Assembly: GCA_964397655.1 (NCBI GenBank) | Contig: CAYNKA010000020.1 | Span: 1-56,417 of the forward strand | From: CAYNKA01 sp964397655 | Lineage (GTDB): Bacteria; Spirochaetota; Spirochaetia; DTKZ01 | DNA length: 56,417 nt | Direction of reading: 5' to 3' | In this document: piece after piece, positions 25,245 through 33,585 of the stretch | Numbering within the stretch: the first letter of the stretch is position 1 | Layout of the letters: each line of letters starts with the position of its first letter | Notes under the pieces: model-generated | The model's input: only the letters and a program-made list of their open reading frames with translations | Databases searched by the model: none | What the model was told of the DNA's origin: nothing | Program-made: the position numbers and the translations under genes

Positions 25245-27419
25245 ATGAGGAATATCGGCATCAGGACCAAGATGATGTTGATTTTCGGAACCCTGGGGTT
25301 CGTCGTCTTTTCCGTCCTCGGCGGGACGCTCTTTTTCGTGATCAAGAAGAGCATCGACAAGGAGCTTGCGGACCAGTTGAACGGGACGATCCAGCTCATC
25401 ACGCAGAACGTCAAATCGGTCGTGGACGTCTCGATACGGAACTACCTCAGGGCCTGCGCGGAGACCAACATGAGCGCGATCTGGGGACACTACAACCGGT
25501 ACCGCAGGGGGGAGATCTCCGAGGCCCAGGCGAAAAAGGACGCCGAGGCGTTCCTCCGCTCGCAGACCATCGGAGAATCCGGATACGTCTACTGCATCGA
25601 CTCGAACGGAGTCCTCAAGGTCTATCCGGACAGGAGCCTGGTGGGGGCTAATCTCATGGACTACGCGTTCGTGAAGGACCAGGTTTCAAGGAAGAAGGGC
25701 TTTCTCGATTACCTGTGGAAGGCTCCTGGGGATCAGAAGGAAACGGCAAAATCGCTCTATATGCTCTACTTCGAACCCTGGGATTGGATCGTCTCGGTAT
25801 CCGCCAACCGGGAAGAGTTCAAGATGCTGGTGAGTCCGCAGGATTTCAGGAACAGCCTCCTGTCGCTCACCATCGGGAAGACAGGCTATCCCTTCATCAT
25901 GGACACGAACGGAATCCTCGTGATCCACCCCACGCTCGAGCGGAAGATCCTGACCGAGGTCCAGGACGTCAACGGAATCTTTTTCGCCAAAGCGATGATC
26001 GAGCAGAAGAGCGGAAGCCTCTCCTATCGCTGGTCGGAAAAAGGGGAGGAGAATCCTCCCGAGAAGTTCGTCTATTTCAACAGCATTCCCGAGATGGGAT
26101 GGATCGTCGCGGTCACATCCTTCATCGACGAGTTCTACGGTCCGCTCAGGACGATCGGCAGCATGCTCGCCGTCTCCTTTTTCGCGACCCTGGTCCTCTT
26201 CTTCGTCATGGTACTCGTGATCTCCGGTTCCATCGTACGGCCCATACGGAAAACCGAAGAAATCCTGCGCGACATCGCCCAGGGAAAGGGCGACCTCACC
26301 CAGAGGATACCGGTTTCGAGCGGTGACGAGGTCGGCTCCATGGCGGAGAGCTTCAACTCCTTCTCCTCCTCACTCGGAAGGATGATCCTGGCCATCCGGA
26401 ACGCCTCGACGCGTCTCCAGGAGGTCGGACAGGAACTTTCCGCCAACATGGAGCAGACCGCCTCGTCCGTCAACCAGATCAGCGCGACCGTGGACAGCGT
26501 GAACAGGCGGATCTCCGACCAGGCCTCCGGCGTGACCGAATCGGCCCAGGCGCTCACCGAGATCGGCAGGAACATCGACAGGCTCAACCACCTCATCGAG
26601 AACCAGGCCGCGGCGGTGACCGAGTCGTCGGCCTCCATCGAGGAGATGATCGCCGGGATCCAGAACGTGACCAGGAACGTCGAACAGGCGGGCTCCTACT
26701 TCACCGACCTTCTCCGGGCGTCCGACCTGGGGAAGGAGAAACTCAACAAGGTGAACGACGAGATCCGGGGGATCGCCGAGAAGTCGGAGACGCTCCTCGA
26801 GACCAACCGGATGATCTCGGAGATCGCGGCCAGGACCAACCTTCTCGCGATGAACGCGGCGATCGAGGCCGCACACGCGGGCGACGCGGGGCGGGGCTTC
26901 GCGGTCGTCGCCGACGAGGTGCGGAAGCTCGCCGAGACTTCGGCCTCCCGTTCGAGGGACACGGGCATGACCCTGAAGGCGGTCAAGTCGGTCATCGACG
27001 ACGTGGTCGAATCCTCCAAGGAGGCGGGCCGGAGCTTCGAGACGGTGCTCGGCCTCATCCGCACCGTCGGTTCACTCGAGGAGGAGATCAAGCACGCGAT
27101 GATCGAGCAGAACCAGGGCAGCAAGCAGATCCTCGAGGCTCTCACCGGAATCCAGGAGGTGACCGAACAGGTCAAGACGGGTTCCTCGGAAATGAACGCG
27201 GGCTCGAAGACCGTCCTGGGCGAGATGGACCGCCTCCTCGCGATCACCGAGGAGGTCAGGCACAGCATGCAGGAGATGGCGGAGGGAACGCAGGAAATCA
27301 ACCGCGCCGTCAACGCCGTCTCGGACCTCAGCGTGAAGAACAGGGAGTACATCGAAGCCGTGGCGGCCGAAACCCGGAAATTCGTGGTGGAGGAGGATCC
27401 TACCGCATCAGCTTCCTGA
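25245..27419 (+). CDS. Methyl-accepting chemotaxis protein with double Cache sensor, 724 aa
   Basis: Layout: TM1 (about residues 10-32), a periplasmic sensor with two Cache-like repeats, TM2 (about 305-330), HAMP (about 330-380), and a cytoplasmic coiled-coil signalling domain. Each sensor repeat contains I-G-x-x-G-Y followed by a D-x-N-G strand (G-Y-V-Y-C-I-D-S-N-G and G-Y-P-F-I-M-D-T-N-G). The conserved hairpin tip starts near residue 525 (A-R-T-N-L-L-A-M-N-A-A-I-E-A). It ends without a CheR/CheB-binding pentapeptide. The ligand is unknown; such sensors often bind small organic acids or amino acids. A good AAGGAG site lies at 25233-25238. Its 3' end overlaps era by 20 bp on the other strand. 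Confidence 0.95.
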   Translation: MRNIGIRTKMMLIFGTLGFVVFSVLGGTLFFVIKKSIDKELADQLNGTIQLITQNVKSVVDVSIRNYLRACAETNMSAIWGHYNRYRRGEISEAQAKKDAEAFLRSQTIGESGYVYCIDSNGVLKVYPDRSLVGANLMDYAFVKDQVSRKKGFLDYLWKAPGDQKETAKSLYMLYFEPWDWIVSVSANREEFKMLVSPQDFRNSLLSLTIGKTGYPFIMDTNGILVIHPTLERKILTEVQDVNGIFFAKAMIEQKSGSLSYRWSEKGEENPPEKFVYFNSIPEMGWIVAVTSFIDEFYGPLRTIGSMLAVSFFATLVLFFVMVLVISGSIVRPIRKTEEILRDIAQGKGDLTQRIPVSSGDEVGSMAESFNSFSSSLGRMILAIRNASTRLQEVGQELSANMEQTASSVNQISATVDSVNRRISDQASGVTESAQALTEIGRNIDRLNHLIENQAAAVTESSASIEEMIAGIQNVTRNVEQAGSYFTDLLRASDLGKEKLNKVNDEIRGIAEKSETLLETNRMISEIAARTNLLAMNAAIEAAHAGDAGRGFAVVADEVRKLAETSASRSRDTGMTLKAVKSVIDDVVESSKEAGRSFETVLGLIRTVGSLEEEIKHAMIEQNQGSKQILEALTGIQEVTEQVKTGSSEMNAGSKTVLGEMDRLLAITEEVRHSMQEMAEGTQEINRAVNAVSDLSVKNREYIEAVAAETRKFVVEEDPTASAS

Positions 27420-28272
27420 GGAGGGCGTCGTCCCGTCTCCACCTGGGATTCACCTTGACCCTGAGGTCGAGATGGATCCTGTAGGGGAAGAGTTTCCCGA
27501 GTTCCTTCTGGGCCGCGGTCCGGATCTCCTTGATCTTCTCTCCGCCTCTGCCGACGACGATCCCTTTCTGGGAATCCCTCTCGACGACGAGAAAGGCCCT
27601 GATCCAGAGTCTGTCCTCCCCGTCCTCCTCCATGTCGGCGATATCGACGTAGAGGGCGTGCGGAACCTCCTCCCGGGTCGCGAGGATCGCCTTCTCGCGG
27701 ATGATCTCGGCCGCCCTGAATTCCGGGTCCTGGTCGGTGTAGAATTCCGCCGGGTAGAGGGCTTCTCCCTCCGGGGCGAGGGAGAAGAGCGCGTCCTTGA
27801 GCTCGTCGATCCCCTTGCCCTGCAGGGCCGAGATGGAGACGAATCCGGCTCGGGGGAGCCGTTCCGCTATGAACGCCCTGTTCTCCTCGGCGAGGTTGGG
27901 GGTGACGTCCGTCTTGTTGAGGGCGACGAGGACCGGCCCCTCGAAACCCGAAAGCCTCGCTGCCACTGCGTCCTCCTCCTCGCCCGCGGCCCGGACCGCA
28001 TCGTTCACGTAGAGGACCATGTCAACGTCGCTCAATGCTTCGTTCACCATTTCCCTGAGACGGAGGTTGAATTTCCTGTCGGAGTTGTGGTAACCCGGCG
28101 TGTCGATGAGGATGAGCTGCCCCCGCTCCTCGGTCATGATGCCGCGAATCTTGTTCCTCGTCGTCTGGGGCGCAGGGGCGACTATGGCGACCTTGTTGCC
28201 GCAGAGAAGGTTGACGAGGGTGGATTTTCCGGCGCTCGGACGGCCGACGATGACTATGACGGCGCTTTTCAT
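27400..28272 (-). CDS. era: GTPase Era, 290 aa
   Basis: Ribosome-assembly GTPase that binds 16S rRNA. The G1 motif is G-R-P-S-A-G-K-S-T (residues 10-18), G3 is D-T-P-G, G4 is N-K-T-D, and G5 is S-A-L-Q. The C-terminal KH domain is marked by G-I-V-V-G-R-G-G-E-K-I-K-E-I. Length is typical. There is no clear Shine-Dalgarno. A six-codon upstream ORF (28289-28269) ends in TGA overlapping the era ATG, which may couple translation. Copy A of the intergenic repeat lies 36 nt upstream of the start. Confidence 0.97.
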   Translation of the reverse strand: MKSAVIVIVGRPSAGKSTLVNLLCGNKVAIVAPAPQTTRNKIRGIMTEERGQLILIDTPGYHNSDRKFNLRLREMVNEALSDVDMVLYVNDAVRAAGEEEDAVAARLSGFEGPVLVALNKTDVTPNLAEENRAFIAERLPRAGFVSISALQGKGIDELKDALFSLAPEGEALYPAEFYTDQDPEFRAAEIIREKAILATREEVPHALYVDIADMEEDGEDRLWIRAFLVVERDSQKGIVVGRGGEKIKEIRTAAQKELGKLFPYRIHLDLRVKVNPRWRRDDALLRKLMR

Positions 28273-28308
28273 GGCTCGACGATTTCCATTTCTCTTGGTA
28301 TATTACAA

Positions 28309-28420
28309 GGAGGCGTTTTCAAAAATCACCGCTTTGAACCGGGCGAGATTCATAAATCCTTTTAAAATAGGGATTTTTGAGAATCGTTTCGAACAAAGCA
28401 TCAGTCTTGAAAGAGCCTCC
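28309..28420 (-). repeat. Dispersed ~110-bp structured repeat, copy A (upstream of era)
   Basis: 112 bp bounded by GGAGGC (28309-28314) and GCCTCC (28415-28420). The terminal pairing continues as TTCAA with TTGAA. An inner hairpin joins AAATCC (28354-28359) and GGATTT (28371-28376). Read on the minus strand it contains the shared core CGCCCGGTTCAAAGCGG. Copies B (36671-36778) and C (50804-50912) share the ends, the core and the orientation relative to the following gene. No reading frame. Confidence 0.85.
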
Positions 28421-28521
28421 AAAGGTAATTCGGAACCGTGGGGAAGTATACACCGCGGAAGGGCGCCGTGAACAGGCGCCGGAACCGATCGAGAACCGAA
28501 TGAATCGCGAAGGAGATCAGA

Positions 28522-29130
28522 ATGGCCCGTTTCGACGAAGAAGACGATGACGACAAGCCCGAGAAGGAAGGCGCAGCTCCCGAATCGGACATGGTTTTCC
28601 AGAAACTCCTGAAGACGAGGACCATTCTCCTGTCCGGCGAGATCAACAAGACTCTGGCCGAGAAGACGATCAGGCAGCTCATCCTCCTCGAGGCCGACGG
28701 CGACGATCCCATCAAGGTGTTCATCGACTCGCCCGGCGGAGACGTGGACGCCGGCTACGCGATCATCGACATGATGCGGTTCGTGAAGCCCGAGATCTAC
28801 ACCCTCGGCATGGGGCTCGCCGCCTCGGCTGGCGCCCTCATCCTGCTCGGCGCGCCCAAGGAGCGACGGTTCGGCCTGCCGAACTCACACTATCTCATCC
28901 ATCAGCCCTTGAGCGGCATGAGGGGAGTCGCCACGGACATCGAGATCCACGCGCGCGAGCTCGAGAAGGTGAGGGCGCGGATCAACAAGTTCATCTCCGA
29001 GGAGACGGGAAAGCCCATCGATCAGGTGGAGAAGGACACCGACAGGGACTTCTGGATGAACGCCGAAGACGCCCTGGCCTACGGTCTCATCAGCAAGATC
29101 GTGACCTCGCGCAGGGAATTCCCGAGGTGA
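28522..29130 (+). CDS. clpP: ATP-dependent Clp protease proteolytic subunit, 202 aa
   Basis: Serine protease of the Clp complex. The triad is visible: Ser102 in L-A-A-S-A-G, His127 in I-H-Q-P-L-S-G, and Asp near 172 in V-E-K-D-T-D-R-D-F-W-M. The first 23 residues form a strongly acidic extension (a run of D and E residues, then P/E/A) instead of the usual hydrophobic N-terminal loop. This suggests a second, variant ClpP paralogue or one with altered ATPase docking. GAAGGAGAT precedes the ATG. Only 3 bp separate it from purC, so they are co-transcribed. Confidence 0.94.
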   Translation: MARFDEEDDDDKPEKEGAAPESDMVFQKLLKTRTILLSGEINKTLAEKTIRQLILLEADGDDPIKVFIDSPGGDVDAGYAIIDMMRFVKPEIYTLGMGLAASAGALILLGAPKERRFGLPNSHYLIHQPLSGMRGVATDIEIHARELEKVRARINKFISEETGKPIDQVEKDTDRDFWMNAEDALAYGLISKIVTSRREFPR

Positions 29131-29133
29131 TCC

Positions 29134-30099
29134 ATGGCTTTTGAGGTTCAAGCAGGAGCGCTTTCCGGTTGCTTTCCCGGCATGGACGAGACCATGGTCC
29201 CCGAAGGCGTCGGCCTGTACCGCGGCAAGGTCAGGGACGTTTTCGACCTCGGCGACCGGCTCGTCATAACCGCCACCGATAGGATCTCCGCGTTCGACCG
29301 CGTGCTTTCGACGATCCCGTACAAGGGCGAAATCCTGAACCGGGTGAGCCTGCACTGGTTCAAGCTCACCAAGCACATCATACCTAACCATATCCTGGAG
29401 GTGCTTTCTCCGCGGTCCGTCGTCGTGAAGAAGGCGAAGGTCGTGCCGGTGGAGGTCGTCGTCCGGGGTTACCTCACCGGTTCCGCGTGGCGCGACTACA
29501 CGGAGGGAAAACCGGTTTCCGGCATCGCCCTCCCCGCAGGCATGAAACGCGACCAGGCCTTCTCCGAACCGCTCATCACCCCCTCCACCAAGGAAGACGC
29601 AGGAAAGCACGACGAACCCGTGTCCGAAGCGGAGATCGTGAGGCGGGGCATCGTAGAGGAGCCACTCTGGAGGAAAATCCGCGAGACCGCGATCTCCCTT
29701 TTCCGCATAGGGACTCAGGTCGCGCTCGGACGCGGCCTCATCCTGGTGGACACCAAGTACGAATTCGGAGTCCTCGGCGACGGGAAGCTCATCCTCGTCG
29801 ACGAGATCCATACGCCCGACTCCTCCCGGTACTGGTACGCCTCCGGCTACGAGACGCTCTTCAGGGCCGGAGGGGATCAGCGGCAGCTCGACAAGGAATT
29901 CTTCCGGCGCTGGCTCCTCGACCGGGGCTTCAAGGGAGAGGGAGAGCCGCCCGCGATCCCGGATCAGGTCAGGCTCGACGTCGCGAAGCGCTACGCTGAG
30001 TCCTACGAGGCCGTGACCGGGGAGGAATTCGTCCCGCAGGCGGGAGATTTCGAAGCGGAGCGGAAAATTCTCGAGTCCTATTGGGCGGGACGCCGCTAG
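29134..30099 (+). CDS. purC: Phosphoribosylaminoimidazole-succinocarboxamide synthase, 321 aa
   Basis: Purine synthesis: joins aspartate to CAIR using ATP. Motifs: Y-R-G-K-V-R-D-V-F-D near residue 29, D-R-I-S-A-F-D, V-E-V-V-V-R-G-Y-L-T-G-S, and later L-I-L-V-D-T-K-Y-E-F-G and V-D-E-I-H-T-P-D-S-S-R. The length is that of the longer, yeast-like SAICAR synthetases (about 300 aa) rather than the 240-aa E. coli form. It follows clpP by 3 bp. No other purine gene is nearby. Confidence 0.96.
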   Translation: MAFEVQAGALSGCFPGMDETMVPEGVGLYRGKVRDVFDLGDRLVITATDRISAFDRVLSTIPYKGEILNRVSLHWFKLTKHIIPNHILEVLSPRSVVVKKAKVVPVEVVVRGYLTGSAWRDYTEGKPVSGIALPAGMKRDQAFSEPLITPSTKEDAGKHDEPVSEAEIVRRGIVEEPLWRKIRETAISLFRIGTQVALGRGLILVDTKYEFGVLGDGKLILVDEIHTPDSSRYWYASGYETLFRAGGDQRQLDKEFFRRWLLDRGFKGEGEPPAIPDQVRLDVAKRYAESYEAVTGEEFVPQAGDFEAERKILESYWAGRR

Positions 30100-30154
30100 A
30101 CGAGCCGCCCTATCGCCCGGTTCCTGACGCAGAAGCGGCCGTCCCGGAGGTTCC

Positions 30155-31186
30155 ATGGGACGGTTGCAGGCAGTCTTCGCCGCTTTCGCGGCCTTCGCGT
30201 TCACCTCCTGCGGGAGCTGTACGCTTCCCTTCGCCGACGACGGAGCCGAGGTCTCAATCCTCTCCTACAACGTGCACAACCTCTTCGACGATCTCGACGA
30301 CGGGACTGAATACCCCGAATTCGACCCTTCGGGCGGAAAATGGACGCAGGCGGACTATTACGCCAAGCTCGAAAAGGTCGCCAAGGTCGTCAGGGACTCC
30401 GTATCCGGGGGGCCGGATCTCGTCGCCTTCGTCGAGATCGAGAATTCCAAGGTCCTCGAGGACCTCAACTCCAGCCATCTCAGGGAACTCGGCTACCGCT
30501 TTGCGGCGACCGCTCCGGGAGCGGACGCTCCGGTTCGTGTGGGAATTCTTTCCCGCCTTAGAGTTTCCGGACTGCGGAGTCACGAACCCGCGAGCGCCGG
30601 TTTTCCCCAGCGCAATATCCTCGAGGCGGAACTCGATGCGGACGGCGTCCCCCTTTTCGTATTCGTGTGCCATTTCAAGGCGAAGAGCGAGGGAGCCGAG
30701 GCCACGGAAAATTCCCGCAGGCTGGCGGCGAGGCTGGTTCGCAGGAGGATGGCGGAGATCCTTTCCCGCGACGGGGCGGCGGAGATCGTCGTGCTCGGCG
30801 ACCTCAACGAAAACGTCGACGAATTCGAACGGGTTAACCGGGCCTATCCGACCGCCATTCTTCCCGAGGACGTCGAACCGGACGTCGACTCGTCTTCCTC
30901 CCTGATCGTCACGGGAAACCGGGCCGCCGGAGGGGCCCCGGATCTGCTCTATTCGCCGTGGCTCGACGATCCTCCCTTTCCCGGCTCCTACTGGTACCGG
31001 GGCGGCTGGGAATCCCTTGACCACGTCCTGCTTTCCCGCGGGCTCCTCGACCGGAACGGCCTCGGACTCGGATCCTTCGACGTCGTCAGGCCGTCCTACA
31101 TCCTCGACGCGGAGGCAAGGCCCAAGGCCGAGTATTCCGACCATCTGCCGATTCTCTTGAAGCTGTCGAACGACGGAAAACGATAG
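30155..31186 (+). CDS. Endonuclease/exonuclease/phosphatase-family lipoprotein, 343 aa
   Basis: A signal sequence with lipobox-like FTSC (Cys19) is followed by the EEP fold. The first strand is S-I-L-S-Y-N-V-H-N-L-F-D, the metal-binding Glu is in A-F-V-E-I-E-N, and later motifs are V-V-L-G-D-L-N-E-N and the C-terminal S-D-H-L-P-I. These residues are those of DNase I-like phosphodiesterases. An exported, membrane-anchored nuclease or lipid phosphatase is likely; the substrate is unknown. GGAGG lies directly before the ATG. It is 55 bp after purC and could be read through from clpP-purC. Confidence 0.85.
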   Translation: MGRLQAVFAAFAAFAFTSCGSCTLPFADDGAEVSILSYNVHNLFDDLDDGTEYPEFDPSGGKWTQADYYAKLEKVAKVVRDSVSGGPDLVAFVEIENSKVLEDLNSSHLRELGYRFAATAPGADAPVRVGILSRLRVSGLRSHEPASAGFPQRNILEAELDADGVPLFVFVCHFKAKSEGAEATENSRRLAARLVRRRMAEILSRDGAAEIVVLGDLNENVDEFERVNRAYPTAILPEDVEPDVDSSSSLIVTGNRAAGGAPDLLYSPWLDDPPFPGSYWYRGGWESLDHVLLSRGLLDRNGLGLGSFDVVRPSYILDAEARPKAEYSDHLPILLKLSNDGKR

Positions 31187-31275
31187 ACCTCGCCGGCCGG
31201 ACCGCGCCCGTGGAGAAAAATTCTCCGCTTTGGGGTATGATGGCGGCCAGATAAACCTTAGGAGGACTCGGGACG

Positions 31276-32025
31276 ATGAAACTCAAGGGAAAAACGGCGA
31301 TAGTGACCGGCGCGACGGGCGGACTCGGTTTCCGCATCTGCCTCGCGCTCGGCTCCAGGGGCGCGAAGGTCGTCATGGTCTACAACAGCTCGAAGGAAAA
31401 GGCGGATGCGAACCTCGCAGAAATGAAGAGGCTCGGATACGAGGCCCGGCTCGTGCAGGCGGATGTCACGACAGGAAAAGGCATCGACTCCATGCTCGGC
31501 GCGGCGGCGGAGTCCTACGGCGGGCCGGACGTCCTCGTCTTGGACGCGGCCTTCAATCGATGGATACCCTTTCCCGACCTCGAGACGCTGGACGCCGAGA
31601 TTTGGAACTACATCCTGAATTTCAACCTCACCTCGCCCTATCTCGCGGCGAGGGCCGCCGCGCCGCTCATGAAGAAGAGGGGCGGCGGCAGGATCGTCAC
31701 CGTCGCATCCAACGCCGGGCTCGTGCCTACGGGAAGCTCCATCGCATACTCCGTCTCAAAGGCGGGCCTCATCCACCTTACCAAATGCCTCTCCGTCGCA
31801 CTCGCGCCCGACATTCTCGTCAACTGCGTGGCCCCCGGCCTCATGGACGGCACCCGCATGACCGACAACCTCTCGCCCGACTACGCTCAAATGGTACGCG
31901 AGTCGGCGAGTCTCCGGCGCGCCGCGGACAAGGACGACGTGGCCTCTGCGGTCGCGCTCATGGCGGAGACCGACAGCATCACCGGCCAGACCCTCGTCGT
32001 GGACGCCGGAAAGGTCTACCACTGA
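31276..32025 (+). CDS. Short-chain dehydrogenase/reductase, 249 aa
   Basis: Classical SDR: N-terminal cofactor motif T-G-A-T-G-G-L-G (about residues 12-19), catalytic Ser145, Tyr158 and Lys162 in Y-S-V-S-K, and a C-terminal V-V-D-A-G-K end like FabG-type enzymes. The usual N-A-G strand reads D-A-A. A strong TAGGAGGA site lies upstream. It is preceded by a GGAGAA-AAA-TTCTCC hairpin at 31212-31226. Its last 10 bp overlap the minus-strand acyltransferase gene. The substrate cannot be told from sequence. Confidence 0.9.
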   Translation: MKLKGKTAIVTGATGGLGFRICLALGSRGAKVVMVYNSSKEKADANLAEMKRLGYEARLVQADVTTGKGIDSMLGAAAESYGGPDVLVLDAAFNRWIPFPDLETLDAEIWNYILNFNLTSPYLAARAAAPLMKKRGGGRIVTVASNAGLVPTGSSIAYSVSKAGLIHLTKCLSVALAPDILVNCVAPGLMDGTRMTDNLSPDYAQMVRESASLRRAADKDDVASAVALMAETDSITGQTLVVDAGKVYH

Positions 32026-33224
32026 GGCCGTCCCGTTGAATCGTTCCCTCGCTCGTCCTCCGGCTTCAGGGGAAGTTCGGCGTTGAGCTCGTCCATCTGG
32101 CCCTGCTCGTACTCGTTCACCATGCCGATGTTTTCCCTGAAGAGCCGGTCGAGGACGGGATCGAAGAGGCGATGGTAGCTGTAGTCGGCCACGGCGCGGA
32201 AGCCCCTTCTGATCTTGTGCGGCGAGCCTGCACCGGGATCGAAGAAACGTATCCCCTCGGAAATGCACCATTCCATCGGCGCATAGTAGCAGGCGGTGAA
32301 ATGGAGGTCCCTCACGTCCTCGTAGCTGCCCCAGTAGCGTCCCCAGACCCGGTCTCCCTTCCGGACGAGGAAGGCCAGGGCGAGGGGGCCGTCCGCGCCG
32401 GCTCTTTCCCGCGCCTCCGAGAAATGGATCCGGCGGCCGAAGGTCTTCCCGACTATCGAGAAGAATTCCTCGTTGACGTACCTTGCGTCCCAGGGCACGA
32501 ATTTGTCGTTGGTCCGGGAATAGAGGTCGAACATCCGCCTGAAGTGGTCTTCTGGGACCTCGTTCCCCGCCACGATCCGGACCTCGATTCCCTGTTCCTC
32601 GGAACGGTTCTTCTCCTTCCTGATGTTCTTGCGCTGATTCTTGGTGAAACGCGCGAGATAGTCGTCGAAATTCACGTACGAGCGGTTTTCCCAGAGATAG
32701 TGATGGTGTTTCCAGGGGACGAACCCGGCCCCGGCGAGCGACGCGGCCCAGGACGGATCGGCGAAGAGGATATGGAAGCCGGGAATCCCGTTCTTTACGC
32801 AGATGTCCTCCGCCGCGGCGAGGAGGATGTCCGTGACGAGAGCCTCGTCGTTGCCTTCGGCGATGAGGAAGCGGTATCCTTCGGCCGGCGTGGCCGGCAC
32901 TACGCCCACGAGCTTCGGAAAGTAGGGTTTCTTCATGGACCTCGCCGCCTCCGCCCAGAATTGGTCGAAGACGAACTCGCCGAGGCTGTGCGTCTTGAGG
33001 TAGAGCGGCGCGGCGCCTACGAGCTTCGCTCCGTCCCGGAGGATCAGATGCAGAGGATGCCAGCCCGTCTCCGGAGCCGCGCTGCCCGATTTTTCCAGAG
33101 CCGCGAGCCATTCCCATTCGAGGAAGGGGATGACTTCGGGACCCGCGAGCGCGTTCCATTCCGCCGGGGCGATGTCGAGAACGCTTCGATGTATTTCGAG
33201 CGCGAGACCGTTTTTCTTGCCCAT
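32016..33224 (-). CDS. FemAB/GNAT-like acyltransferase, COG3146 family, 402 aa
   Basis: A cytoplasmic protein whose pattern matches the COG3146 'peptidogalycan' family (PF04339): P-F-L-E-W-E-W-L-A-A-L-E-x-S-G near the N-terminus, W-x-P-x-H-L near residue 55, then F-D-Q-F-W-A and F-L-x-R-K-x-K-N-I-R-K-E-like segments. C-terminal A-C-Y-Y-A-P-M-E-W-C-I and F-D-P-G-A-G-S-P-H-K are typical. The fold is that of paired GNAT domains, and aminoacyl transfer is suspected in the family but not proven. ATG at 33224 is chosen over a TTG at 33242; a TATCTT box sits 8 nt upstream, with no Shine-Dalgarno. Confidence 0.85.
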   Translation of the reverse strand: MGKKNGLALEIHRSVLDIAPAEWNALAGPEVIPFLEWEWLAALEKSGSAAPETGWHPLHLILRDGAKLVGAAPLYLKTHSLGEFVFDQFWAEAARSMKKPYFPKLVGVVPATPAEGYRFLIAEGNDEALVTDILLAAAEDICVKNGIPGFHILFADPSWAASLAGAGFVPWKHHHYLWENRSYVNFDDYLARFTKNQRKNIRKEKNRSEEQGIEVRIVAGNEVPEDHFRRMFDLYSRTNDKFVPWDARYVNEEFFSIVGKTFGRRIHFSEARERAGADGPLALAFLVRKGDRVWGRYWGSYEDVRDLHFTACYYAPMEWCISEGIRFFDPGAGSPHKIRRGFRAVADYSYHRLFDPVLDRLFRENIGMVNEYEQGQMDELNAELPLKPEDERGNDSTGRPQW

Positions 33225-33232
33225 GCACGTAA

Positions 33233-33238
33233 AAGATA
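33233..33238 (-). promoter_or_regulatory. Possible -10 box of the acyltransferase gene (leaderless)
   Basis: On the minus strand TATCTT lies 8 nt before the ATG at 33224. The -35 region is only T-rich and falls in the hairpin at 33245-33278. Confidence 0.35.
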
Positions 33239-33244
33239 GCAAAG

Positions 33245-33278
33245 CCGGACGCGGGAAAAAAGCCTTTTCCTCGTCCGG
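33245..33278. promoter_or_regulatory. Hairpin between the acyltransferase and the 73-aa gene
   Basis: CCGGACG (33245-33251) pairs with CGTCCGG (33272-33278), and inside it GGAAAA (33253-33258) pairs with TTTTCC (33265-33270), giving about 13 bp of imperfect stem. It lies between two divergent genes, so termination is not expected; a protein-binding site is possible. Two CGATACAT copies follow at 33287-33294 and 33311-33318. Confidence 0.4.
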
Positions 33279-33333
33279 ATTTCTGTCGATACATAAGGTG
33301 ACCGTTACAACGATACATGGGGGGAGACCGAAG

Positions 33334-33555
33334 ATGTTTCAGTATCGAGTGAAATCGAATCCCGGAACGGATACTTATCTCGACGTAGTTTCCGAGACCG
33401 ATGACGATTTCGAAGTCCTCATCGTGACGCTCAAGGACGGCTACGATCTCGAGCGGCGGGAAACCATGACGAAAAAGCTCTTCGACTCGTGTCTCAGAAC
33501 CGGATATCTCACCCTGCTCACGGACAAGGAACAGATCGTCCGAAAATCCGCATAA
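33334..33555 (+). CDS. Small conserved-looking hypothetical protein, 73 aa
   Basis: The ATG at 33334 is preceded by GGGGGGAGA, a strong ribosome-binding site. The product is an acidic/basic mixed alpha/beta protein: two strands (F-Q-Y-R-V-K-S and Y-L-D-V-V-S-E), an acidic turn, V-L-I-V-T-L-K-D-G-Y, and a basic helix. No signal peptide, transmembrane segment or metal motif. The compact size and good ribosome-binding site argue that it is real. Family unknown. It is followed by an 8-bp hairpin shared with the convergent gcvR-like gene. Confidence 0.65.
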   Translation: MFQYRVKSNPGTDTYLDVVSETDDDFEVLIVTLKDGYDLERRETMTKKLFDSCLRTGYLTLLTDKEQIVRKSA

Positions 33556-33562
33556 TCGCTCA

Positions 33563-33581
33563 CGGCCGACAGCGTCGGCCG
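33563..33581. terminator. Hairpin between convergent genes, possible terminator
   Basis: CGGCCGAC pairs with GTCGGCCG around AGC. It lies exactly in the 30-bp gap between two convergent genes. No T-run is present on either side, so termination by this hairpin alone is doubtful. Confidence 0.45.
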
Positions 33582-33585
33582 CCCG

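Noticed and set aside
28341..28346. The CGCCCGGTTCAA core of the intergenic repeat taken as a tRNA remnant
   Set aside because: It resembles a T-loop (GGTTCAA) on the minus strand, but no other tRNA part is present and the element has its own inverted-repeat boundaries.
29131..29160. A purine riboswitch before purC
   Set aside because: Only 3 bp separate clpP from purC, and no riboswitch-like structure is seen before clpP either.
31212..31226. GGAGAA-AAA-TTCTCC hairpin as a terminator of the nuclease gene
   Set aside because: The stem is only 6 bp and is followed by GCTTTGGGG rather than a T-run, so termination is not supported.
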